A stretch of DNA of 33,239 nucleotides, taken from NCBI GenBank assembly GCA_032718475.1, contig JAUCBJ010002829.1, positions 1 through 33,239 on the forward strand. The letters run 5' to 3'. The DNA comes from Nemertoderma westbladi. Lineage: Eukaryota; Xenacoelomorpha; Nemertodermatida; Nemertodermatidae. Below are positions 1 through 12,300 of the stretch, piece after piece. The translations under genes and the position numbers were made by a program. Every line of letters starts with the position of its first letter. Positions within the stretch are counted from its first letter, which is position 1. The notes under the pieces are model-generated. The model worked only from the letters and a program-made list of their open reading frames with translations. It ran no database searches and was not told the DNA's origin.

Positions 1-363
1 ATGCAAACCCCAATGTATTCAACATATCCCCCATGAGACGGTCACAGACGGAGACAGTCCTTTGCTGGGCCCCAACAAATAACGGCCATTTATCGGAAAA
101 TGAATTGTTAACGCACATGTGTCCGCATGTACACGTCTTGCGCAATCTGATGTACGGTAAAATTCTAACTTTCCTTCACCTTAAAAAATAGGAAACCGAG
201 ACCCCGAACCGAACTGAAGCACAACACCCAAAGTAAGTGTGATTGAATTAATCCCTCCTTTGAGCAAGTCATTGACATCGGCTTTCATCGACATTACGTA
301 TTTACATGGATGTACCGGTACCATGAACTACAGTATAAAGTATACAGTTACCACCCTTTGCAG
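1..363. other. Upstream flank with no recognisable gene
   Basis: No open frame, RNA gene or clear repeat is visible. A TACCGGTA-type palindrome lies near 314-326, a pattern seen throughout the window. The 22-bp satellite array begins directly after this stretch. Confidence 0.6.
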
Positions 364-914
364 AATTGTCACTCGGGTGATAAATAATTGTCACCCGGGT
401 GACAAATAATTGTCACCCGGGTGATAAATAATTGTCACCCGGGTGATAAATAATTGTCACCCGGGTGACAAATAATTGTCACCCGCGTGACAAATAATTG
501 TCACCCGGGTGATAAATAATTGTCACCCGGGTGATAAATAATTGTCACCCGGATGATAAATAATTGTCACCCGGGTGATAAATAATTGTCACCCGGGTGA
601 TAAATAATTGTCACCCGGGTGATAAATTATTGTCACCCGGGTGACAAATAATTGTCACCCGGGTGACAAATAATTGTCACCCGCGTGACAAATAATTGTC
701 ACCCGGGTGATAAATAATTGTCACCCGGGTGATAAATAATTGTCACCCGGATGATAAATAATTGTCACCCGGGTGATAAATAATTGTCACCCGGGTGATA
801 AATAATTGTCACCCGGGTGATAAATAATTGTCACCCGGGTGATAAATTATTGTCACCCGGGTGACAAATAATTGTCACCCGGGTGATAAATAATTGTCAC
901 CCGGGTGACAAATA
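364..914. repeat. 22-bp palindromic minisatellite, about 25 copies
   Basis: A 22-bp unit is repeated about 25 times without visible indels. Each typical unit holds the perfect 18-bp palindrome TTGTCACCCGGGTGACAA, so every unit can form a short hairpin. Units differ mainly at three places: GAT or GAC before AAAT, GCGTG instead of GGGTG, and GGATG instead of GGGTG. The GCGTG variant occurs near 484 and 682 and the GGATG variant at 551 and 749. Both pairs are 198 bp apart (9 units), which shows that a nine-unit block was duplicated. The array lies about 2 kb upstream of the CFAP20DC-like start codon. No function can be assigned. Confidence 0.95.
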
Positions 915-2944
915 TGAAAAAACTGAAATTAAGTGGCCACAATCAGCCACGGTAGTATACTGTAGTAAATAATTAATAAAGGCATTCTGAAAATTCCGCT
1001 TTCTTCCGCATTTAACTTAATTGAACTTGATATTGAGAATATTTAATAGATAATATAATAATTGTAATATATTTTATTCCAAAATTGTAACATTACTCAA
1101 CGCCGTTACTATTAACAGCGAGTTGTTATTTAGCACTTTTCAACTTTTGAGGACATACAACAGCATTGTATCAGCTAGCCTGTACATTTAGTATTGTATT
1201 TGGTGTTATCCGAAGTAATGTCCCCTTAGTAGTGTTCCGATCCACGCGGCTTTATTTTCACACAGTGGTACCCGTAATATGCTAAGCTTTTGTGGCTCAC
1301 CGCAATTTGTACATTGATCACTCACTCATTATTGTTACAGCTTGGTTGTTTAGCAGCAGACATAATGCTGCCATGGTAACTAGATAAACATGTTTCTTGG
1401 CTAGACGGCAGTTATTTTAAATGTGTGCAAGGAGTGCAACATTCTGACAGTTGATTTACTGTGTTTACGGTACTGGTATGGAAAGTTATGTACCGGTATC
1501 TGGGTAAACAGTAAGTGGTAAGGTGCTGCTTCCATGTGGGATTACGTTTTAGGGTTAGGACTGTAGGATTACACATTAAAGTTTTAATAATGGTCGAAGC
1601 CTTACTTTGACTAGGCCTATCTAACCTGACTAAACTCAAAACTACTGAACCAAATAGGCTAAACCCGTAAAATACTATACAGCAAGCCGTCATTAGCAGA
1701 CTAGCTGGCTCTATCACATATGCGGATCTGTGATTAATCTGCCATATCTGTGATTGACAACCAGCTGATCAGCACAACAACAAACCAGCCTTTTTTTTGT
1801 AAGTATGTTAACGGTCAGGACGGTACTGTAGTGAAATTTATAAATAAAAATTAGAAATACCGGTACCGGTATTAAATTTTTGTAATTTTGTCTAAATTTT
1901 TCGATTTGTTAGTTTGGAATTACGAAAGACAGAAAGAGGCAACCCGAACACCGAAGGCCCCTTTGGACTCTCACTGCAGCAGCAGCACTGGTTAGATACA
2001 GGGGAAGGGGACCTTCCTGAATGCCGATGCTGATTTCAGAATTACAACAAATCACACCAAATCAGTAAAACACAACAAAAATTGAAAAGTAAAGGAGCAG
2101 GTTACAGTGGTAGACGAAAGGAACCCAAACAATAAACGATTTGAAAAAATAAAAGAACAGAAAATTGCTGTCTGTCAGTCAGTCAGTCTGTAACTACTTA
2201 TAGACTTAACACTTGCTGACTTGTCACAGGCCACAGCCTGACAGCCACGAGCCACCCCTACGAAACGAACCACGCCCCATACAGCCATATTTTCCAGAAT
2301 TATGAATAGTACCGGTACCGGGTACCAGAACCGAACCAATGAACGCCAGCCTTTGCCGATAGGCCATTTCAGCGCCAGGTCGACTGTTCAGCCAAATACT
2401 GAAATATGAACAGAGCAACAGGACAGACAGATTGTCATCCCGTTCCCATAGTATGAAAGCTAGGCCTATCTGCCTACTGTGTACTGATGTCGCGGTACGG
2501 CGGTAGCCATAAAAAGAAACAATGGAATGATGGAATGCATGTTTACTTTAGATACGGTACCGACTACCGGCTAACTCTGTAACTGGTAGGCCTACAGTCT
2601 ATTTGTTACATATATATATTAGCCCATAGCCTAGCAGCCTACAGCCTAGTGCTGTAGTATTTCATTAAATTTACAGTCTGACAGTACCGGTAATAAATAT
2701 TAGGCCTCTATTAAGGTAGGCGTCCGTTTGTCTACCGTACCTACAGATGCAACGCAACATTTCAAAGGTACCGCCAGACCGTGCTGCCGTAAGCCGTGCT
2801 ATACAGCTATAGGCGTATGATTTTACAATACAGAGTACCTGTTCCAGGTACCGGTATAACCCAATGCAGCAATGTTTAAGATATAAAAGTATATGCCAAC
2901 GGTTTGACCGGTAAGTCTGTAAGTGTTCAAATTATTATTTCATT
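915..2944 (+). other. 5' flank or 5' UTR region of the CFAP20DC-like gene
   Basis: No convincing coding frame is present. The stretch holds an X-box-like motif at 1367-1380, several TACCGGTA palindromes (near 1490, 1860, 2310, 2690 and 2850) and a short CAGT run near 2173-2190. The promoter and any untranslated first exon should lie here. I cannot place the transcription start. Confidence 0.5.
1367..1380. promoter_or_regulatory. RFX X-box-like motif upstream of the ciliary gene
   Basis: GCTGCCATGGTAAC differs from the palindromic RFX X-box consensus (GTTGCCATGGYAAC) at one base. X-boxes in promoters of ciliary genes are established RFX targets. This one is about 1.57 kb upstream of the ATG, farther than usual unless an untranslated first exon lies between. 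Binding is inferred. Confidence 0.4.
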
Positions 2945-3337
2945 ATGTTCAAAAGTGAGTTTCAAGGCGGTGCATATGTTGAGATATTTACAGCTCAGGG
3001 AAAGGATCCTCTAGCCAAGTGGAAGCTATCTGGTGTTGCCTCTTCATTTAAGAAACAGTACGAAAGGCAAGTCAAGAGTTTTATATTTGTTGTGGATGGC
3101 TCAACATCCGTAACTAAAATCATCCTCCCCAAAGACCCCAAAAAAACTCTGCGTTTGACGCAACGGTTCCTCGGCTTTCAGATATTCGTGGCCGTCGGTC
3201 ATGATTTCTCCATCGAGTTGGCGGTGACAGACTTGGGTAACAATAAGAAGCGAATCTTCCTCTCGACCGCGCATCGCGACACCACCGCTACGCCTCTCCA
3301 TTGCAGAGTTCCGCTCACCTGCATAAAGAGATCGATT
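2945..3337 (+). CDS. CFAP20DC: CFAP20DC-like exon 1 (CFAP20 domain, first part)
   Basis: This exon has 131 codons. The start gives MFKSEFQGGAYVEIF, the conserved beginning of CFAP20-family proteins, so the initiator is well supported. The exon ends ATT followed by the donor GTGAGT at 3338, phase 0, giving IKRSI joined to WLNL of exon 2. This matches the I-W junction in the vertebrate protein. Reading past the donor adds only a few non-homologous residues before a stop at 3356-3358. Confidence 0.93.
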
Positions 3338-6300
3338 GTGAGTCGTTCCTTAATCTAGCTTCTAAGATCACGTCTTTATAAATGTTATCTAGATGTACTC
3401 GACAGTGTAGTAAGCCTATCCATTTATATTTACTACTAATTCTCAATATTCTGGCCTCTGCATAATTTTATAATAATTTATAAAGCATGCATGATTTATT
3501 TAAGACTTACAATACAAACCTAGGCACCACCTAACTCCAGATGTTTATTCTAAATCTGGACCTACTTAACTTAGATTGTAGTAGAGTTAAGCAGCTTCGC
3601 CTTAACCATCTGCATAAAGTGTATATAGTATAATAGTATGTGCCTCAATTACCTTAACGAACAATTAAACAGAGTGCGTGAGACACACTCTTACAGTATA
3701 AAGTACTGTATACCGTACCGCATATAAAAAATATAATAATAGGTCATTACTTATATAACCCGCTTTTCCGTTGGTGTATTGTTTAGAAACAAATCCATGT
3801 CAAATTACCTCAGTTAGATATTTTCGTAGCGACTAGCAGACTAGTACTCACGCCTCCATTCGTCCTGTTACTATAACTATTGACTCAATATATTCGATAT
3901 TAGATTTTGTTATGTTATCGTCTCATACGTGTTTATTTTTTCCAGTGGTTGAATCTCGTTTTGGATTTAATGTCGTTGGTTCAGGAGGGATTCCGGGGGC
4001 CGGGATTCAAGTCCTTGGAGTCTATCAGCATATCGTCGAGTTGCAAACTTCGGAAAGTCTTCACTTTACGGTCTCCGCCTCCAGACGAAGACTTCGGAGA
4101 TGATAGTAAGTGGTTGCTACTGTAGGGGTATGGAAGCCGGTAGTCTATCCAATAGTCGCCATTAAGTGGTTAAAATCAAATCTAGTACATAAGACTGGAA
4201 ATACTTAAGAATACAAGACCTTGTATAATATTATATATTAAATAGATTAATTTTCTACAGAAAACCACCTAATATACTAGTGGCGGGGGTACCGACAGGA
4301 ATCTACCTTTTAGATAGCCTTTAGCTAAGCGTTAGCCAACTACTAATGTCCACTCAGTTAGCAATTGAAGTACCCAACAGTATTTAGAAAGTAACAAAAC
4401 AGTATTTAGAATCACAGACAATAAGCGAATTGCTAGACTTCATAACTCGGCCCAGTAGTCCCAATGGTAATGGTTCGAAGATCATCCACGATATAGTTCA
4501 GTAAACCTATGTGGCTCGATCAATTGCCTGTATTTTTATTATTGGTGTTATGGCTTAATGGGTGAATGAGTGGTTTCATACTGTTAAAACTTTTAATAAT
4601 ATGTTATGCCCCTAATATGTTTATTGTTATATGAAACAACTCATAAGCCATAACACCAATAATGCATATTTCACTATGGGTGTAAATATCCTGTATAAAT
4701 TAGTAGTTAGACTTAGAGTGTATAATTAATCATTGTGGCCGTGATGGTTCATGGTTAATATACACTACCCTTTCATTGTAGCGAGTGGTTAAAGACGGCC
4801 AAGTACTGTAGGGTTGAGCACAGTGGCAGCATATGATGGTATTGACAGTTGGGAGGCCATGAGGAGGTAAATTGCGGACATACAAGGTATCAGATAGTAT
4901 TTCCAGGTCTATCTTTTACCTGAGCCGCTAGCTGAATGGTTAGAGCGTCAGACTTCCAACCTGGAGGTCACCAGTTCGATCCCACCTGGACGTCATTGCC
5001 GACTTTGCAAAGCTGTTCTCAATAAAAGTTATAATAGCCAGTTTGGTCATTGGTAATGGATAGCAGCATCATAACTTTGTGGCTCGGCCATTTAGCCCTT
5101 ATCATAATGCTAATGTATTAAGCAATAAAGAAACCTTTGGTTTCGTATGGATTTTGAAAACGTTGAAACACACGACATGTTTCCAAATTATTTGATCAAT
5201 AGGCCTATATAAAGAATAGGGACATACCGTCCCTATTCTTGGCTTGGCTAAGGAGGCCTAAATAATCAGGGGTCATCCATAAATGACGTCACGCTGGACA
5301 GGGGGGGTTTGGTATTTCGTGACGATTTGTGACGAGGGGGAGGGGGGGTGTCCGCAATATCGTGACGTCACATTATAAGTTTCCGATAAAATTACTGTAT
5401 ATATATTAAATACATAATGTGTATACTTGTATACGAGAAAGGCATTTCCTAAAGGAAATGCAACCACGAAGCTAAGGAAAATTAAACAAACGGCCACACT
5501 TTGGTTCGTTGCTTAGCCTAGTTTAGTAGCAATTGTCAATAATTAACTTCTATTCCCATGGAAACTAGAGTTCTCTGGAACTGTTGGTTTTACCTTTGAA
5601 AAAAAATTCAGTACAGATTGTGGTTCAGATAACACATATACTGAGTTTCCGAAAATATTGTAGTTTATGTCCAAATTACCGATTTTCTATCAAAATGCAT
5701 CTGTTTGCAGTGGTTGTCATGGAAACTGAAAAATAGAACAATGTAATTCGGATGCAGAATAAGTCATATAGTGGGGGTAGGGGTTAGTCCCAAGTCATAA
5801 TACTATTAACTTGTGCTTTAAATTATCATTTTATAAATTTTAACATCTGTTTAGACTTGTTGCTATGGTAACTGTATTTTCTAATTAACCTCAAACGGCT
5901 TGTATATGGACCTTATAGATGAGTTGCAAAACCCCAAGTTTAAATACAATACAGTTTTGCTACAAATAGAGTTATCAATATAGATTTGAATGATATAGAG
6001 TTTAATAAACTACAGTTACCGTGGTAACTAAATTTCTGGAATAATTTAAGTTTCACTAAAAGTTCCAACTAGTGGTCCAGATAACACACCCAGTTTTGTA
6101 AAATTTTATCGTGAAGTCTATGTCCAAATGATTAAGTTTTGAATAAAAACATCTGTTTTCAGCGGTTGTCATGGTAACTGAAAAATAGAACAATGTAATT
6201 CGGATGCAGAATAAGTTATATAGTGGGGGTAGGGGTTGGTCCCAAGTCATAACACCTTAACCTTAGGCTTCAAATTAACATTTTATAAATTTTAACATCT

Positions 6301-9300
6301 GTCTAGCCCGGTTGCCAAGGTAACTGGATTTTCTATTTAACCTCAATCGGCTCTGCTATGGACCTTATAGTTGTGTTGAGAAACCCCAAGTTTATATCTA
6401 TTATAGTTTTCCTACAAATAGAGTTTTAAATATTGACTTGAATACATAGACTTTTTTCTAAGTCCGTTGCCATGGAAACCAGATATTTTCCTGGATATGA
6501 GACCCAGCCCAAAAGATGCGCCTCGACGAGTAGTATATACATGCAAAATTTCAGGGTACTTTTAAAGGCTAGTTTTTTCACCGGTCAAAAAAACCAAATC
6601 TGCTCCATACAAGTAAAATAGCCCCACTATGAATAGACCATCTCAGCTAAGGAAAATCGTTCTTAGCGAAAGTAGTTGATTTTCTTCAGCTTCGTGGACT
6701 AGTAAACGTGTATACTATTAACGTGTTTACTATTAAACTATTACCTCTTCCAATGATAACCATTAAAATCTTACCTTACGTCCTCTACTGCCCTTCCATA
6801 ATTGGTAAAATTAGAGAGCGTGTTTGTAAAGAACGTCACCTTTACTTTGCATCGAAAGTTTTACTAAAAATTGTATATATACGAGAAAGGCATTTCCTAA
6901 AGGAAATGCAACCACGAAGCTAAGGAAAATTAAACAAACGGCCACACTTTGGTTCGTTGCTTAGCCTCGTTTAGTAGCAATTGTCAATAATTAACTTCTA
7001 TTCCCATGGAAACTAGAGTTCTCTGGAACTGTTGCTTTAACCTTTGAAAAAAAATTCAGTACAGATTGTGGTTCAGATAACACATATACTGAGTTTCAGA
7101 AAATATTGTAGTTTATGTCCAGATTACCGATTTTCTATCAAATTGCATCTGTTTGCAGTGGTTGTCATGGAAACTGAAAAATAGAACAATGTAATTCGGA
7201 TGCAGAATAAGTCATATTGTGGGGGTAGGGGTTAGTCCCAAGTCATAATACTATTAACTTGTGCTTCAAATTATCATTTCATAAATTTTAACATCTGTTT
7301 AGACTTGTTGCTATGGTAACTGTATTTTCTAATTAACCTCAAACGGCTTGGATATGGATCTTATAGATGAGTTGCAAAACCCCAAGTTTATATATATTAC
7401 AGTTTTGCTACAAATAGAGTTATCAATATAGATTTGAATGATATAGAGTTTAATAAACTACAGTTACCATGGTAACTAAATTTCTGGAATAATTTAAGTT
7501 TCACTAAAAGTTCCAACTCGTGGTCCAGATAACACATAGCTAGTTTTGTAAAATTTTATCGTGAAGTCTATGTCCAAATGAATAAGTTTTGAATAAAAAC
7601 ATCTGTTTTCAGCGGTTGTCATGGTAACTGAAAAATAGAACAATGTAATTCGGATGCAGAATAAGTTATATAGTGAGGGTAGGGGTTGGTCCCAAGTCAT
7701 AACACCTTGCCCTTAGGCCTCAAATTAACATTTTATAAATTTTAACATCTGTTTATCCCGGTTGCCAAGGTAACTGGATTTTCTATTTAGCCTCAATCGG
7801 ATCTGCTATGGACCTTATAGTTGTGTTGCGAAACCCCAAGTTTATATCTATTATAGTTTTCCTACAAATAGAGTTATAAATATTGACTTGAAATACATAG
7901 ACTTTTTTTGAAGTCCGTTGCCATGGAAACCAGATTTTTCCTGGATCCGGCCCAAAAGATGCGCCTCGTCGAGTAGTATATACATGCAAAATTTCAGGGT
8001 ACTTTTAAAGGCTAGTTTTTGCTGGACTTAAAAAAAAACTAATCTGCCCCATACAAGTAAAATAGCCCACTATGAATAGACCATCTCAGCTAAGGAAAAT
8101 CTTTCTTAGCGAAAGTAGTTGATTTTCCTTAGCTTCGTGGATAATGGGGGTAGGTCTTGGTCCCAAGTCATATTACTATTAACTTGTGTTTCAAATTATC
8201 ATTTTATAAATTTTAACATCTGTTTTGTCTTATTGCTATGGTAATTGGATTGTGTAACTAACCTCGAATGGATTGTATATGGACCTTACAGATGAGTTGC
8301 AAAACCCCAAATTTATATTTATTACATTATTTTTCTACAAATAGAGTATTGCATTTAGACTTGAATGATATAGACTTTAATAAACTCCAGTTACCATGGT
8401 AACAAGATATTTCTGGAATGTTTTGAGTTTCACTAAAAGTTCCAACTAGTGCTCCAGATAACACATATCCAGTTTCGTAAAATTTTATCGCGAAGTCTAT
8501 GTCCAAATGAGTAATTTTTGTATAAAAACATCTGTTTTCAGCGGTTGTCATGGCAACTGCAAAATAGAACAATCAAATTCGGACGCAGAATAAGTTATAT
8601 AGTGGGGGTAGGGGTTGGTCCCAAGTCATAACACATTAACCTTAGGCTTCAAATTAACATTTTATAAATTTTAACATCTGTTTAGCCTGGTTGCCAAGGT
8701 AACTGGATTTTCTATTTAACTTCAATCGGCTCTGCTATGGACCTTATAGTTGAGTTGTGAAACCCCAAGTTTATATCTATTATAGTATTCCTACAAATAG
8801 AGTTATAAATATTGACTTGAAATACATAGACTTTTTTCTATGTCCGTTGCCATGGAAACCAGATTTTTCCTGGATATGAGACCCAGCCCACACGATGCGC
8901 CTCGACGAGTAGTACATACATGCAAAATTTCAGGGTACTTTTAAAGGCTAGTTTTGGCTGGACTTAAAAAACCCCAAATCTGCCTCACACAAGTAAAATA
9001 GCCCACTATGAATAGACCATCTCAGCTAAGGAAAATCTTTCTTAGCGAAAGTAGTTGATTTTCCTTAGCTTCGTGGATTCATCCCTTCATGTTAGCGCCT
9101 TAGCGGTAGTTCCAAAACCCGTTTTGATTATGAATCCCCTGCGAACCCACACCCAGTAGCTGATGTCTCACCAAAGGCCATTATAAGCATGACAGACAGA
9201 CAGAGGTAATAATAATATAAGAGTAAAATCATTTAATTTAATATAGTGTGACGTGACATTGGGGGGGGGGGGGGGGGGGGGTAGCGATTTCGTGACGATT

Positions 9301-12300
9301 TGTGACGAGGGGGGGGGGGGGGGGGCGGGGGGTCAAAAATGTATTTAAAAAACGTGACGTCATGTATGGATGGCCCCTAATGATTATTTATATATATAAC
9401 ATTGAATTAAGAATATCTTAAGTAAACTAAAATTTGAAAAATATATGGCGCCCCCTAGCGGCGAGGGATTTTCACTAACTAAAATTTTCACTGAAATCAC
9501 CACTCATCATCCCTTGTTTTACATTTTTATTTTCGAATACCACATTTTTGGAACCAACATGTTCCTTTACATTACATTTTCGGTCACTTTTTGTATTTTC
9601 AGTTTCTGATAATTGGCAAAATATCCAAAAAACAGCATTTTTTTATATTTTTTTCTTTAAAAAAGTTGGAAATATTATGAATTCAAATAATTGTTCTCTG
9701 TCATTTCAATGGCATATTGGATTGGCAGCGCGTGCGATTTTTATTGTACAGTTGCCTCTGTAAAGTCTAGCATATAGATTTAATTATGATAAGTATATAA
9801 TTAGTCTCATCATACTTAGCCTTCCATTAAGATTATTCAACATCTCATATTTCATCCGATTCCGTTCCTTATACCTCTCCTTTTTAGTCCCTGTTGATGG
9901 CAGCTTCCGTTCCGGCTCGGAACTAGCCTCCCTGCGACCCCCCACCGTGGAACCCATACCTCGGGCCATACAGTTCCCGCACGAGGTCTTACACAGCGAT
10001 CAGCTGATTAATATGGCGCGATTGCGAACCGGTGATGGTCGATCTGCAAAGAGCGAATCGAGGTCTACCGATACCGCCGACTGTAAGTTACACTGTTAGT
10101 CGGATTTGATGGTCTGACATAATAGTTGGTAGTATTTTTCATGGTTTCCGTTGTAAATTGTCTGTTTAATTAATTTTTTAGGCCGCCAGAGTTTCTATTC
10201 TTAGTATATAGTTAGTAGTAGTGTAGTACCATAAAAACCGAAGTGTACGGTTGGAGAGAGTACGGAGCCACTAAAGAGGACATTAAACCCTAGTTTTTTA
10301 TTTTTATTTTTTTTATTATTACAGTCGCAAGAAATTAAATGATGCACAAAGCACTAAATAAAATATATGGTAATAAATCCCATATAATATACTATCAAGG
10401 TAACTAAGTAAATGAGGGAGAAGACCGCCTAGAAGCTCTTATAGATGGTCCGAAATACAATTTGATTAAAATATAATTCAAGTTAATTACAGATTAAATA
10501 AAAATAAATTTAGAGAAAATCTATAAAATGATAAGATAAAATAAAAGTTAAGCGCGCAGCTAAAAAAAATTAAAATAATGAACTTTTATATACAGAATAT
10601 TTACATAAATCGGTTAAAATTGCACCATGTTAATATATTGAAGTTACGTAAATTAGTTGTAAAACATTCTAGTGTTCTGGCATTAACAATGTTTTCTGGT
10701 AAAGAATTCCATATAGGCACGACTCTGTTGGAAAAAGAACCTTTACATACCTGTAGCCTAGAATACTGATTAAACAATTTATGGCTGTGACCTCTGAGTC
10801 CTGAGCGTGGAGCTAACTTAAAGAAAGTATCGAAGTTAAGGTCTACTAATTTTCTCTCGATAGAGTAAACCATTTTTAAATCGCAGATAATTCGACGGAC
10901 TTCTAGAGGTTGCAGCTTAAGATATTCCAGTCGTTGTAAATAGGTAATGTCATTACCCAAGTTACATCGAGAAAAAGCCTCCTAGTGAAAAGTATTTGCA
11001 CTCTTTCAATGAGATCAACACTCCCTAACTGGTAAGATGACCCAGGTGTGCAGTACTCCAGTAATGGCCTAACATATGATTTAAACGATAATAGCAAAGC
11101 TTTTAAATTATTAGTACGGAAGCACCGAAAAATCATATTTATTATCTTATATGCTTTAGCGGACTGCTGTCGGCAATTAGTTATCAAACTTTAGGTCCGA
11201 ACAAACAGTAATGCCCAAGTCTCTACATTTACTATCGGCCTTTATTAATTTACCGTTGGGTGTATAACTAGCCTTGCTATTACTTGCACCAATATAAATA
11301 ACCTCACATTTATGAGCTGCAACCTGCAACTGTCAGTCATTGACCCAGCTCCCAAGGGAATCGAGTGATGAGTCCACTAACTGGCTGCTGTCGGTTGGGG
11401 CATATAATTTAACATCATCTGCAAATAATTTAGTGGTAACGTTGCCTAAAATATCCGGTAGGTAATTTATAAATATTACAAATCGCACCGGCCCAAGGAC
11501 ACTTCCCAGAATGGTTCCAGAACGTGCGCTACTTACACCTACCAGATAGACTGTTTCCTACTAAAACGCACTGGGTTCTATTTGATAGAAATGGAGTTAA
11601 CAATGCTAATAGAGCACCTGAGATGCCATAACCATAGATAGCCGTGGAAAAGTCAATATAGATAATGTCAACATTGTTACGTTTATCGACTAAATTATAC
11701 CAGTCTGTAACGCATGTCTTATAATTGAGTGCAGGTGGACCTACGTTTAAGAAAACCATACTGCGACTTAGTTATTAATTTAAGAAATTGATTTTTTATT
11801 TTTCATTGTTTAGTCTACATGTCCGTGGTCTGCTATCTCAAGTATAAAAACGAGGATTTCATGTCCTCTTAGCTCGCTCCGTATAAGAGAGAGAGGCGAG
11901 GCGGGAGGTGTGTTGTGTATGGTGGGGTTTTTTAATTTTAATGTAAGAAAGAAGCCATTCAATATGGCGTCGCGCGGGGTAGAATAAGACTGGGTGTGAT
12001 GAATAATTAAATACTAATACTAACTAGCTATTGGTCGCTTCCAGTCGGATGCCGGCTATTTGTCGCTTCCGGTCGGATGCCGGCTATTGGTCGCTTCCAG
12101 TCGGATACCGGCTATTGGTCGCTTCCTGTCGGATGCCGGCTATTGGTCGCTTCCGGTCGGATGCTGGCTATTTGTCGCTTCCGGTCGGATGCCGGCTATT
12201 GGTCGCTTCCAGTCGGATACCGGCTATTGGTCGCTTCCGGTCGGATGCGGGATATTGGTCGCTTCCGGTCGGATGCCGGCTATTTGTCGCTTCCGGTCGG

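Larger units (their letters stand above)
5269..9377. mobile_element. 4.1-kb non-autonomous DNA-transposon-like element with TIRs and nested repeats
   Basis: The left end starts GGGGTCATCCATAAATGACG. The reverse complement of the right end starts GGGGCCATCCATACATGACG, so the TIRs match at all but 2 of 20 positions and continue into GTCACG. Both subterminal regions hold the same signature, CGTGACGATTTGTGACGAGG followed by a G-rich run (5320-5347 and 9290-9325). The right end also has a 21-nt poly(G) tract at 9261-9281. No transposase frame is present. The interior is three tandem copies of a second repeat unit with its own inverted ends. The target-site duplication is unclear (flanks ATAATCA and TAATGAT). 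The superfamily is unassigned. Confidence 0.75.

Noticed and set aside
364-914. CRISPR array
   Set aside because: Units are contiguous with no unique spacers, and the genome is eukaryotic.
4919-5000. Functional tRNA-Gly gene
   Set aside because: A and B boxes are good but the stems are mismatched and no acceptor stem closes. A SINE or pseudogene is more likely.
6056-8572. Related short minus-strand proteins (ITLFYFSVTMTTAENRCFY)
   Set aside because: They lie in the repeated units and cross the X-box motif and non-coding repeat sequence. They have no domain and end at different points in each copy.
10010-10082. Independent small gene starting at the ATG in ATTAATATGGCG
   Set aside because: The frame continues upstream to a good acceptor and downstream to a good donor, so an internal exon explains it better.
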